Positions 18,508 to 27,850 of a stretch of DNA of 64,000 bases are shown here, one piece after another. Within the stretch, counting starts at the first letter, position 1, and each line of letters begins with the position of its first letter. The notes beneath the pieces were generated by a model that was given only the letters and a program-made list of their open reading frames with translations, searched no databases and was not told where the DNA came from. Source of the stretch: Bacillota bacterium (lineage in GTDB: Bacteria > Bacillota > Sulfobacillia > Sulfobacillales > Sulfobacillaceae); the NCBI GenBank assembly GCA_021799435.1, contig JAJZAN010000005.1, positions 20,042 through 84,041 of the forward strand, given 5' to 3'. The position numbers were made by a program, and so were the translations under genes.

Positions 18508-18777
18508 ATGATGTACGTGGCGTTTCTGACTATTCGCGACGCTAAACTGAACCAGGCTGTGCGGCCAGAACATCTCCAATATGTGGCTCGTCTTCAAGAG
18601 AAAGGGCAGGTTCTGATGGCGGGACCCTTCCAAGATGGGAGCGGGGGCATGGTGATCTATCAAAATGTCACCGAAAGCGAGGCCCGATCTCTGGCCGAGA
18701 ACGACCCGGTCATTTCGTCGGGCGCCCGGGAACTGAGGCTCACAGCCTGGAATCCGCTCGACCTCAGGTCGGATTAA
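18508..18777 (+). CDS. YciI-family protein
   Basis: RPEHLQYVARLQEKGQVLMAGPFQDGSGGMVIYQNVTESEARSLAENDP. Confidence 0.75.
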   Translation: MMYVAFLTIRDAKLNQAVRPEHLQYVARLQEKGQVLMAGPFQDGSGGMVIYQNVTESEARSLAENDPVISSGARELRLTAWNPLDLRSD

Positions 18778-18784
18778 ATCCGAC

Positions 18785-19903
18785 ATGCGCATTCTAGTGG
18801 CCCCCGATTCTTTCAAAGGCAGCGCTAGTCAGCACCACGTCGCGTCGGCGCTGGAACATGGCCTCCACCGGGGATGGGGGGAGGGTCTCGAGGTCGAGAG
18901 ACGACTCATGGCGGATGGCGGAGAAGGCACGACTGAAATTTTTCTGCAGGCTGGTGCGATCTGGGTCCCCGTCCCGGTCCACGATGCCTATGGCAGGCTG
19001 CGAACCGCCGGATGGGCGCGGCATGGGGCGCTCGGGATTGTGGAAGCAGCCCAGGGATCTCCCTATGTGTCTCCACCCGATCGGCCAGCGCGTGTGCGCG
19101 AATCCACCAGTCAGGGTACTGGTGAGCTCCTGCAGGCTGCATTGAACGATGAGCAAGTGTCCGAGGTATGGGTGGCGTTGGGCGGCAGTGGATGCATTGA
19201 CGGGGGGATGGGGTTGCTCGAAGCCCTGGGAGCCGAGTTCCACGATGCGGCGGGCCGACGCTTGACGGCTCGAGTGGAGAACTGGGGCCGGGTCGAGCAA
19301 GTGGCACTGCCAACAATCCAGAAGCCCGTGGTAGTATTGGCTGACGCCTGGGTACCGCTCCTGGGATCCGATGGCGCCCTTCAGCTGTTTGGTCCACAAA
19401 AGGGATTGGCCATCGAGGAAGCACGCCAGCTGGAGCCAAGTTTGGGGCACTTTGCGTCCCGAATGGGAACCAACCTCATCACACGGTCCGGAGCCGGGGC
19501 TGCGGGGGGCATGGGCATGGCCTTGGCGGCTCTCGGGGCCCAACTAGTTCCCGGGGCCGAGTGGATCGCGGATTGGATAGGACTCCCGGAAGCTCTGCAG
19601 CGTGCCGACGTGGTGGTGACGGGGGAAGGGCGGCTGGATCGGCAGTCGCTGGTGGGAAAGGCCGTGGGTGTCGTATTGGATCGGGCCCGGAAGGCCCATG
19701 TGCCAGCGGTAGTCGTGGCAGGATCACTCCCGGACGAACTCGACCCGTTTTACCAGCGAGGCCTGAGCGTGGCGCTTAGTTTGGGGCGTGAGCCGCGAGA
19801 GCGCGACCAGGCGATGGCCAACACCGTGCAGGATTTGGAAGCGGCCGGCGAGACGCTTGGCCGCATGCTGCGAATGTGCCGCGTGATGGGGAGGGCAGAG
19901 TAG
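18785..19903 (+). CDS. Glycerate kinase
   Basis: MRILVAPDSFKGSASQHHVASALEHGL...MADGGEGTTEI...GEGRLDRQSLVGKAVGVV. Confidence 0.9.
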   Translation: MRILVAPDSFKGSASQHHVASALEHGLHRGWGEGLEVERRLMADGGEGTTEIFLQAGAIWVPVPVHDAYGRLRTAGWARHGALGIVEAAQGSPYVSPPDRPARVRESTSQGTGELLQAALNDEQVSEVWVALGGSGCIDGGMGLLEALGAEFHDAAGRRLTARVENWGRVEQVALPTIQKPVVVLADAWVPLLGSDGALQLFGPQKGLAIEEARQLEPSLGHFASRMGTNLITRSGAGAAGGMGMALAALGAQLVPGAEWIADWIGLPEALQRADVVVTGEGRLDRQSLVGKAVGVVLDRARKAHVPAVVVAGSLPDELDPFYQRGLSVALSLGREPRERDQAMANTVQDLEAAGETLGRMLRMCRVMGRAE

Positions 19904-19904
19904 G

Positions 19905-20648
19905 ATGCTACGAGAACAGATGCAGTTGTCAGGCCGCCTTCTGGAAGGGCTATTCATGAACGGTCCAGGAGCCGATCTCGTGGAAATGGCCGGGTTGGCC
20001 CACTTCGACTTCGTCGTGCTCGATGGCGAGCACGGGGCGGTCTGGCCGGTGTTGCCCGAGTTGATCCGGGCGGCGCGGTTTCGGGAGGTCGCGGCCATTG
20101 TCCGCGTTCCCAAGACGCGGCCGGAGGCCATGTCGCAGGTTATGGACTGGGGAGCGGACGGCGTGTTGGTGCCAGCCGTGCGGGAGACGATAGAGATCCA
20201 GCGCGCCGTCTCTGCGGTGCGCTATCCACCCGAAGGAGAGCGAGGGCTGGCCACGTCGGTGGCCGCCGCTGACTATGGTTGGAAGGGCGCGGCCTACCTC
20301 TCTGAAAGTCGCAGAAAGGCGCTGGTCTGGATCCAAGTTGAAACGGTTGAGGCCCTGGGGGCGCTGGACACGTGGGCGACTCTACCTGGGGTCGATCTCT
20401 TTTTCGTAGGCCCCCACGATTTGTCGATGGCTTTGGGTGAAGAGGGGCATCCTGGTCCTCGCTTCGAGGAGGCCATGCAAGCTATCGTCGGGACCTTGAG
20501 GGGCCGGAAGCCATGGGGCATCTTTGCGGGCGCGGCGGCTGAACGGCGACATTGGGAGAGCGTGGGGGCCATGGCGGTCGCCACATCAGTTCCGTCGATT
20601 CTACGGCAGGGCATAGCGGCGTGGCGCGGGGGGAACCAGCATGGCTAG
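19905..20648 (+). CDS. HpcH/HpaI aldolase/citrate lyase family protein
   Basis: FDFVVLDGEHGA, AAIVRVPKTRPEAMSQVMDWGADGVLVPAV, VDLFFVGPHDLSMALG. Confidence 0.88.
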   Translation: MLREQMQLSGRLLEGLFMNGPGADLVEMAGLAHFDFVVLDGEHGAVWPVLPELIRAARFREVAAIVRVPKTRPEAMSQVMDWGADGVLVPAVRETIEIQRAVSAVRYPPEGERGLATSVAAADYGWKGAAYLSESRRKALVWIQVETVEALGALDTWATLPGVDLFFVGPHDLSMALGEEGHPGPRFEEAMQAIVGTLRGRKPWGIFAGAAAERRHWESVGAMAVATSVPSILRQGIAAWRGGNQHG

Positions 20649-23142
20649 CTATCGGTTGGGCGGCACCATGGATCGCCGTGCGTTGATTGGTCGCTACCCG
20701 CGATTGTCGGATGAGCAGCGGCGGGCCTTGGCTCGTCAGTTGGTCTCTGAACTGGGACCCGACGCGGTCATTTCGGACCCGGATTTGCTGCTGGCATACA
20801 GCTATGATGCGACAGGGGAACGCCACTTTCCGGACGTGGTCGTGATGCCGGCGGATTCCGACGAAGTAAGCCGGGCGGTGGCGATCGCCCGGAGAATGGG
20901 CGCTCCCGTCGTCGGCCGGGGCGCTTCCACAAACCTCAGCGGGGGTACCACGCCGCTCGTAGGCGGTATGGTGGTGTCCTTTGCCCGGATGAACCGCATC
21001 CTTGATCTCGATTTGAGCCAGCAGTGGGTACGGGTACAGCCTGGAGTGGTTAACGCCGACCTTCAGGCCTTTCTCGGGCGGCATGGTTACGTTTATCCTC
21101 CTGATCCGTCGAGTCACCGCATCTCCACCTTGGGCGGCAACATTGCCGAGAATTCTGGCGGGCCGCATTGTGTCAAGTATGGCGTCACAACCCAGCACGT
21201 GCTGGCACTGGAGGTGATCTTAGTCGATGGCCGACGGCTATGGCTTCCGCGAAGCGGGGACACCTTCCGGACCTTAGACTTAACCAGCTTGGTGATTGGG
21301 TCGGAAGGCACGCTGGCTCTGGTGACCGAAGCCCTGCTCAGTATTCAACCGCTTCCGCCAGCCCGCATGACCTTGCTGGCAGCTTTCGCATCCGTCCACG
21401 ACGCCACCCGGGCTGTCTCGGCGGTGATAGCCGAGCGCATCCAAGCCTCCGCATTGGAGTTAATGGACAAAGAGTCGCTGCGCATTGTCGAGTCCTATGT
21501 CCATGCCGGGTATCCTGTCAACGCGGGCGCCGTACTGTTAATTGAGCTGGATGGGACTTTGGACGAAGTGGAGCGGACCGCCAGCCGCGTAGAGCATTTG
21601 ATGGAGCGCCACGCAGCCCTAGAGTGCCGGGCCGCTCAGAGTGAATCGGAAGCCGAGGCGCTCTGGCGTGGTCGACGCGCTCACTACGGCGCCATCGCTC
21701 GACTGGCACCGCACATCTGGGTTCAAGATGTGACCGTGCCCCGACCCCGGCTAGCCGAGATGATGGACCGGGTTCTAACGATTGCGGCCCGCCACGACAT
21801 GCTCATCGTGACGGCGGCGCATGCCGGGGACGGCAACTTGCACCCCAGCATGCCCTATAACCCGGCCGATGCCGGACAGGTCCAGCGTTTGAAGTCCGCG
21901 GACCGCGACATTCTGAAAGCCTGTGTGGAGATGGGTGGCGCCATTACCGGAGAACATGGCATTGGAATCGATAAAGCCGAGCATTTGCCACTGATGTATG
22001 GACCGGACGAACTCACCGTGATGAACGATGTCAAAAGCGCTTTCGATCCCGAGAACCGGCTCAATCCCTTTAAAGCCTTGTGGCCGGCCGGGCCGGCGGC
22101 GGAGTCTCAGAGCGTCTCCAGCGGACCACTGTGGGCACCGGAGAACGAATCTCAGTTGAGCGATATGATGGGCTGGGCGCGGGCTCACGGCCAAGTCCTG
22201 AAAATTCAGGGTCAGGGACGCCGGACGCCGCCGCATGGTTACCAGACTCTCGACATGCGTGCTTTGCAAGAGGTTTTTGACTGGGACGGTGCCAACCTCT
22301 CTGTCGAGGTTGGGGCCGGCATGCCGGCTGGGGCGCTGGCGCGGTTGTTATCGCAAGAGAGTATGGACCTGCCGGGTGTCGAGCCGTTCATGGATGACAC
22401 GGTGGGCGGTTTGGTGGCTCACAACGCGCCCTATTGGCGGTTAAGCACAGGCCGCGGCTGGCGAGACCAAGTGTTGGCGGTTGAATGGGTTGACGCCCGG
22501 GGCCGCCGTCTCAAGTTTGGTCGCAAGACCATGAAAAACGTCGCCGGCTATGACTTGGCCAAATTGATGACCGGCTCGGAAGGGAGGCTGGGAGCCATCG
22601 CTCGTGTGACCTTCCGAATTCGGCCCGCCGTTGAAGCGCCGGCTCTGTACCAAAGCGAGCCCATGCCGGCCGAGGAGGCTTTCCAAGCCGCCTTGCGTCT
22701 AATAGCTCAACCTAACCGCCCCGATGGCGTGCTGCTGGTGAAGGCTGCCGGAGGGCGAGATGTGAGTCTCTGGTGCACGGGTGGCCTCGCGACTCGGCCC
22801 CGCCGGCAGGCCATCGAGGAGGTTGTCGGCAAGCCGGGATCCTGGTCGTCGGGATCGGATGGGTGGCTCCATGTGGAGCAGGAGCGGCTGCACCAGGTCT
22901 ATCGCGCGACGGCGGATGGTCTCTACCAGCGCGGCATGCTGCCGCTCGACGACATGCAAAACAGCTATCTGCGCCTCATGCAGAATGCGTCGTCGGCCGT
23001 CTTTTGCTGCCCAGGACCCGGGTGGTATGAGATATTGGGATCCGATACGTCTCACTTGGCACAGAATCCCCTATCGGACGAGGCACTGCACCTCGCTGAA
23101 CGGGTGACGCGGGTGTTTGATCCCGATCAAATATTGCGCTAG
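20641..23142 (+). CDS. FAD-binding oxidase: GlcD-like domain fused to a GlcE-like domain (glycolate/hydroxyacid oxidase)
   Basis: N-terminal ~480 aa: VGRGASTNLSGGTTPLVGG, ENSGGPHCVKYGVT, TAAHAGDGNLHPSMPYN, GAITGEHGIGIDK (GlcD). C-terminal part: VEVGAGMPAGALARLL...GRKTMKNVAGYDLAKLMTGSEGRLGAIARVTFRIRP (GlcE). Confidence 0.85.
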   Translation: MASYRLGGTMDRRALIGRYPRLSDEQRRALARQLVSELGPDAVISDPDLLLAYSYDATGERHFPDVVVMPADSDEVSRAVAIARRMGAPVVGRGASTNLSGGTTPLVGGMVVSFARMNRILDLDLSQQWVRVQPGVVNADLQAFLGRHGYVYPPDPSSHRISTLGGNIAENSGGPHCVKYGVTTQHVLALEVILVDGRRLWLPRSGDTFRTLDLTSLVIGSEGTLALVTEALLSIQPLPPARMTLLAAFASVHDATRAVSAVIAERIQASALELMDKESLRIVESYVHAGYPVNAGAVLLIELDGTLDEVERTASRVEHLMERHAALECRAAQSESEAEALWRGRRAHYGAIARLAPHIWVQDVTVPRPRLAEMMDRVLTIAARHDMLIVTAAHAGDGNLHPSMPYNPADAGQVQRLKSADRDILKACVEMGGAITGEHGIGIDKAEHLPLMYGPDELTVMNDVKSAFDPENRLNPFKALWPAGPAAESQSVSSGPLWAPENESQLSDMMGWARAHGQVLKIQGQGRRTPPHGYQTLDMRALQEVFDWDGANLSVEVGAGMPAGALARLLSQESMDLPGVEPFMDDTVGGLVAHNAPYWRLSTGRGWRDQVLAVEWVDARGRRLKFGRKTMKNVAGYDLAKLMTGSEGRLGAIARVTFRIRPAVEAPALYQSEPMPAEEAFQAALRLIAQPNRPDGVLLVKAAGGRDVSLWCTGGLATRPRRQAIEEVVGKPGSWSSGSDGWLHVEQERLHQVYRATADGLYQRGMLPLDDMQNSYLRLMQNASSAVFCCPGPGWYEILGSDTSHLAQNPLSDEALHLAERVTRVFDPDQILR

Positions 23143-23153
23143 GGAGTGATTGA

Positions 23154-23879
23154 ATGGACTTAGGATTGGAGAGGCGTACCGTTCTTGTCATGGGGGGCAG
23201 CCGGGGTTTGGGTAAGGCGGTGGCGGATGTCCTCCGCGGGGAAGGAGCCGAGGTCATCGCCACCAGCCGGAACCCGGGAGAGGACGCGGTCTTAGACACC
23301 GCAGTAGAGTCGTCTCGGCGCGCGTTCCTAGAGAGCATGCAGGGTCGGCGTCTGGATGGCATGTTTGTAAACACTGGCGGACCACGCACGGGGGATTTTG
23401 GAGAGCTCTCACTTGACGACTGGCGACAGGCGTTCGAGCAATTGCTGCTGGGGCCGATCCACATCGTGCGAGAACTGCTGCCCTCGGTGCAAGATGGCGG
23501 TTCTCTGCTGTTCAACGCCTCCTCGTCCGTCAAGGTTCCCATCCCGCACCTGACCCTGTCCAATGTGTATCGAGCAGCCATCTACGCCCTTGTCAAGTCC
23601 CTGGTCGACGAACTGGCACCCCGCCAGATCCGGGTCAATCTCATTGTTCCTGGCCGCATTGCCACAGAGAGGGTGGCACACTTAGATCAAAGCAACGCTG
23701 AACGCCTGCGGGTTAGCGAGGCCGACGTGCGTGCTCGGGCGGCCGCCAACATTCCGTTAGGCCGATACGGAGATCCGGCCGAGTTCGGGCGCATGGCAGC
23801 GTTTCTGCTGTCACCCCAAGCCTCTTATCTGAACGGCGCGAGTTTCTGGGTCGACGGAGGTCAAAACCGCAGCTTATGA
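23154..23879 (+). CDS. SDR family oxidoreductase
   Basis: MGGSRGLGKAVADVL; FLLSPQASYLNGASFWVDGG. Confidence 0.85.
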   Translation: MDLGLERRTVLVMGGSRGLGKAVADVLRGEGAEVIATSRNPGEDAVLDTAVESSRRAFLESMQGRRLDGMFVNTGGPRTGDFGELSLDDWRQAFEQLLLGPIHIVRELLPSVQDGGSLLFNASSSVKVPIPHLTLSNVYRAAIYALVKSLVDELAPRQIRVNLIVPGRIATERVAHLDQSNAERLRVSEADVRARAAANIPLGRYGDPAEFGRMAAFLLSPQASYLNGASFWVDGGQNRSL

Positions 23880-24760
23880 GTGAGGATATGAAGCCTGTCT
23901 GGGCATGGGGAATGGCTCGCACCGCGTCGGGATGGTCCGCGGTGCTGCGTCGGGGGGACAACGCGCTGTGGGTGCATGAGATTAATGAATGGGCGGGGGC
24001 TGACTTCCCCCGGGATCTCGGAGACCTTATTCGGGGCGGTTGGACCCGGGAGATCGAGGAACTGGCAGAGCGCCGGGGATGGTTCCGGGAGCGGGCACAC
24101 CGGCCCGACACCCTCACCATGGGCTTGCCCATCCCAACGCCTGAACGCGTGGTGGGCATTGGGCTAAACTTTCGGGCGCACGCCGCCGACTTGAAGGCGG
24201 TGGTCCCCGAGGAGCCGGCTACGTTTTTGAAGCCGCGCAATACCTGGGCTCCGAGTGGTGCGCGCGTCATGTTGCCGCACGCCTCCGCGCGGGTCACGGC
24301 CGAGGCTGAGATTGCGCTGATTTTCGGCCGCGATGCATACAATCTGACCTCGCGAGAGTCCGCAGACGCGATTTGGGGGGCGATGGCGGTACTGGACTTG
24401 ACGGCAGAGGACGTGCTGCAGAAAAATCCCCGGTTTCTCACCCGGGCCAAAGGCTACGACGGGTTTTTCGTCATGGCTCCATGGGCCGTTCCTTGGGAGG
24501 AGGCCGACTATCGACGCGTGCGACGGATCGAAATGCGCGTGGACGGGGACACACGGACGCAGGATACCACCGACCATATGATTTACGATTTCGATCGGGT
24601 CGTGGCCCTGGTTGCGGAGGATGTGCACGTCGGGGCGACCGCCGTTCTGAGCACCGGAACGCCGGGAGCCGCGGCAATCCAGCCAGGCAATCGGATCGCG
24701 GCTCGGGCGGAAGGGTTGTACGACGCTTTCTTCGAGACGGTTGGTTTCCAGAAAGGATGA
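23876..24760 (+). CDS. Fumarylacetoacetate hydrolase family protein
   Basis: VVGIGLNFRAHAADL...PATFLKPRNTW...TAEAEIALIFGRDA; ATGA overlap with the upstream SDR. Confidence 0.85.
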   Translation: MSEDMKPVWAWGMARTASGWSAVLRRGDNALWVHEINEWAGADFPRDLGDLIRGGWTREIEELAERRGWFRERAHRPDTLTMGLPIPTPERVVGIGLNFRAHAADLKAVVPEEPATFLKPRNTWAPSGARVMLPHASARVTAEAEIALIFGRDAYNLTSRESADAIWGAMAVLDLTAEDVLQKNPRFLTRAKGYDGFFVMAPWAVPWEEADYRRVRRIEMRVDGDTRTQDTTDHMIYDFDRVVALVAEDVHVGATAVLSTGTPGAAAIQPGNRIAARAEGLYDAFFETVGFQKG

Positions 24761-25947
24761 GGGACATGCAGGAGTTTGAGTACGTCATTATTGGCGGAGG
24801 CATGGCGGCCGATGCCGCGGTTGGCGGGATTCGCCGCCGCGATAAGAGCGGCGAAATTCTGGTGGCCTCGGAGGAGTTTTTTCCCCCGTACCAGCGCCCG
24901 CCGCTCTCTAAAAAGCTGTGGATGGATATGCGGCTTGAAGAGATCTGGCTGAACACCTGGCAAAAACAGCCCCACACCCACCTGTACCTTAACGCTGTAG
25001 CCAGCGGCATTGATCCGCAAGCCCACACGGTGACGTTTGCCGATGGACGTCAAGTGGCCTACCAGAAGCTGCTGCTGGCGACCGGAGCGCGATCGCGCAG
25101 GCTCCCTGGGGATTCCCAGCAGGCGTTTTATGTAGGCACTGCGGCCGAACATGTGCGGCTGTGGCAGGCGCTCCAGGATCCGCGCCGGGTCATGGTGGCG
25201 GGGGGCGGATTTATTGGCGCAGAAATGGCAGCGGCTTTGTCGCAGCGGGGCCACGAGGTCACTTGGATCATGGTGGAGCCGTCGCCGTTTGCCAACTTTC
25301 TGCCGCCCGGACTGGCTGAAAGGGTCACGGCCGCGTATCGAGAGCATGGGGTATCTTTCACCACAGGGGCGGCAATCGATGAACTCTCTGACACCAGCAC
25401 CGGAATTGCCGCGCGGCTCCAGTCGGGGATGACGCTGGAGGCAGATCTGGCTGTCGTCGGTGTTGGAGTCGAGCCGCGCGACGAACTCGCCCAAGCCGCG
25501 GGACTGAAGACTCATTCGGGCATTGTGGTGGATGAATACCTGCGCACCAGCAACCCCAGCATCTGGGCGGCGGGCGACGTCGCGCTAACCCATGGGCGGG
25601 CCATGATGCACGAGGACCACGCTGTGACGCAAGGGCGGGCCGCCGGGCAAAATATGGCTGGCGCCGAAAAGCCCTATCAGCACCGCTCCTTTTACTATTC
25701 CGACCTTTACCAATTCGGCTACGAGGCCATGGGTGACTGCAGCACGCAGCATGAGGTTGTAGAGGACTGGGTCGTGCCCTATGAAGAAGGAGTGGTTTAC
25801 TACCTCTCCCAAGGGCGGGTGGTCGGGGTGTTGAACTGGAACGTCTGGGACGGCATGGGCAAGGCCGAGCAACTCATCGAAGCGGACCGGCAATTTAGCC
25901 CGGATGAGCTACGGGGCCAAATTCGCAATTCGGAAGGGGACCAGTGA
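24757..25947 (+). CDS. NAD(P)/FAD-dependent oxidoreductase (ferredoxin reductase/AIF-like)
   Basis: YVIIGGGMAADAAVGGIR, FFPPYQRPPLSKK, LLATGARSR, MVAGGGFIGAEMAAALSQRGHEVTWI, WAAGDVAL. Confidence 0.88.
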   Translation: MRDMQEFEYVIIGGGMAADAAVGGIRRRDKSGEILVASEEFFPPYQRPPLSKKLWMDMRLEEIWLNTWQKQPHTHLYLNAVASGIDPQAHTVTFADGRQVAYQKLLLATGARSRRLPGDSQQAFYVGTAAEHVRLWQALQDPRRVMVAGGGFIGAEMAAALSQRGHEVTWIMVEPSPFANFLPPGLAERVTAAYREHGVSFTTGAAIDELSDTSTGIAARLQSGMTLEADLAVVGVGVEPRDELAQAAGLKTHSGIVVDEYLRTSNPSIWAAGDVALTHGRAMMHEDHAVTQGRAAGQNMAGAEKPYQHRSFYYSDLYQFGYEAMGDCSTQHEVVEDWVVPYEEGVVYYLSQGRVVGVLNWNVWDGMGKAEQLIEADRQFSPDELRGQIRNSEGDQ

Positions 25948-26549
25948 TGCGGATTGCGGTCAGTGGGTTTGGTCCCTTCGGCAGTGATACGTACAACCCG
26001 ACCGCAGCGGTCGTAGACCAACTGGTCAAACGGGACGCCTCGCTTGCGGCACAAGTGTTCGAGGTCTCGCGCGAGGTGGTGGATGGGGAGCTTCCGCAGT
26101 GGCTCGAGCGCGAACACCCGGATGTGCTGTTGAGCTTGGGCCTGGCGGGAGGACGCACCGCCATGGCCATCGAAGCGGTGGCTGTCAATCTGGTTCGGTT
26201 TGCCATCCCCGATACCCGCGGCCATCATCCTCAGGCCGGTGCCATCGTCGATGAGGGTCCGGCGGCGTACCTCTCCGGACTGGGCACCGACCAGGTAGTG
26301 TCCCTGTGGCGGACCGCACAGGTGCCTGGCTACACGTCCTTCAGTGCAGGCACGTATCTCTGCAACTATCTCTTTTATCGAGCCTCGCATTGGATGTCGG
26401 AGAGGGGCGGCGGGCGGGCTGCCTTTGTGCATGTCCCTTACAGCACCGTCTGGGTTCCCAATCCAGCGCGGCACCCCTCCATGGAGGAGTCCCGCATGGT
26501 GGAGGGCATTGAGGTGCTGGTGCGCGCGCTTCGGGCTGGGGAGCTCTAA
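25947..26549 (+). CDS. pcp: Pyroglutamyl-peptidase I
   Basis: MRIAVSGFGPFGSDTYNPT, SLGLAGGRTAM, SAGTYLCNYLFYR, HVPY. Confidence 0.85.
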   Translation: MRIAVSGFGPFGSDTYNPTAAVVDQLVKRDASLAAQVFEVSREVVDGELPQWLEREHPDVLLSLGLAGGRTAMAIEAVAVNLVRFAIPDTRGHHPQAGAIVDEGPAAYLSGLGTDQVVSLWRTAQVPGYTSFSAGTYLCNYLFYRASHWMSERGGGRAAFVHVPYSTVWVPNPARHPSMEESRMVEGIEVLVRALRAGEL

Positions 26550-26634
26550 AAAAGTGGGGATTTTTTCCCCTTGATACGGTATGGTTAAGACAAGCCCCAA
26601 GAAGGGTATCTCAACACGAGAGGGAAGATACAGC

Positions 26635-27753
26635 ATGGTTATCGGAGTGCCCAAGGAGATTAAAACCGACGAGAACCGCGTCGCGTTAACCCCGGCTGGC
26701 GCACTGGCGCTGACCCGGGATGGGCATCAGGTCTTAGTGGAACTGGGAGCGGGTGTGGGAAGCGGATTTTCGGACGAGCAGTATCAAGCCGCCGGAGCCT
26801 CTGTCGTCGCTGACGCGTCTGAAGTTTGGGGACGTGCCCAAATGGTCATGAAGGTGAAGGAGCCGCTGGTGGAGGAGTACCGATTCTTCCGCTCTGATCT
26901 GCTCCTGTTTACATACTTGCATCTGGCCCCGGAACGTGAACTGACCGGTGCCCTGTTGGAATCCGGGATTACCGCCATTGCCTACGAGACGGTGCAAAAG
27001 CCGGACCGGTCGCTGCCGCTGTTGACGCCTATGAGCGAGGTGGCCGGACGCATGGCCACTCAAATCGGGGCGCAGTTCCTGGAGAAAGCCTACGGAGGAC
27101 GTGGGGTGCTTTTGGGCGGTGTACCCGGCGTGCTGCCGGGACGGGTCGTCGTCGTAGGTGGAGGCATTGTCGGCACCAATGCGGCGCGCATTGCCCTGGG
27201 GCTGGGTGCAGAGGTCACGATTGTCGACATCAATGCTGACCGTCTCCGTCAGTTGGACGACCAGTTTGGAGGCCGAATCCGGACCCTCATGTCCAACGAG
27301 TACAACATTGCTGAGGCTGTGGCGACAGCCGATTTGCTGGTCGGAGCGGTCTTGATTCCAGGGGCCCGGGCGCCGCACCTGGTGTCCGAAGAGATGGTCA
27401 AGGCCATGCCGAAAGGCAGTGTCATTGTGGATGTGGCCATCGACCAGGGCGGTTCCATCGCCACCATCGATCGGGTCACCACCCACTCGCATCCGACATA
27501 CCAAAAGCATGGCGTCATCCACTACGCGGTGGCCAACATGCCCGGCGCTGTGGCTCGCACCTCCACACTAGCTCTCACGAATGTTACCTTGCCGTACGCT
27601 CGCCTTTTGGCGCACAAGGGCGCTGAGGAGGCCATGCGTCAGGATATGACGCTCGCCCGCGGGTTGAACGTCTACAAAGGCCGAGTCACATACCAGGCGG
27701 TGGCTGAGGCGCATGGTCTCGATTATGCACCGGTCGAGAGCGTCATTAGCTAG
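26635..27753 (+). CDS. ald: Alanine dehydrogenase
   Basis: [80 protein letters not shown]. Confidence 0.93.
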   Translation: MVIGVPKEIKTDENRVALTPAGALALTRDGHQVLVELGAGVGSGFSDEQYQAAGASVVADASEVWGRAQMVMKVKEPLVEEYRFFRSDLLLFTYLHLAPERELTGALLESGITAIAYETVQKPDRSLPLLTPMSEVAGRMATQIGAQFLEKAYGGRGVLLGGVPGVLPGRVVVVGGGIVGTNAARIALGLGAEVTIVDINADRLRQLDDQFGGRIRTLMSNEYNIAEAVATADLLVGAVLIPGARAPHLVSEEMVKAMPKGSVIVDVAIDQGGSIATIDRVTTHSHPTYQKHGVIHYAVANMPGAVARTSTLALTNVTLPYARLLAHKGAEEAMRQDMTLARGLNVYKGRVTYQAVAEAHGLDYAPVESVIS

Positions 27754-27770
27754 TCCACCACGGGAATTCG

Positions 27771-27796
27771 AAGCCCTCCTTGACGGGAGGGCTTTT
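27771..27796 (+). terminator. Intrinsic terminator downstream of ald
   Basis: AAGCCCTCC-TTGACG-GGAGGGCTT followed by TT. Confidence 0.75.
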
Positions 27797-27850
27797 GTAT
27801 TGGGCAGGAGTTTTGCGGAGCGACGCGAAGTTAAGCGTGAGGCGATAGGG

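Noticed and set aside
24373-24756. ORF-track N-terminal extension of the FAD oxidoreductase (MGGDGGTGLDGRG...)
   Set aside because: Overlaps the FAH-family gene in another frame; the true start is the ATG at 24757/24766 that begins the GGG FAD-binding motif.
26556-26572. GGGGATTTTTTCCCC mini-hairpin before ald
   Set aside because: Short stem without a T-run after it; not enough to call a terminator or riboswitch.
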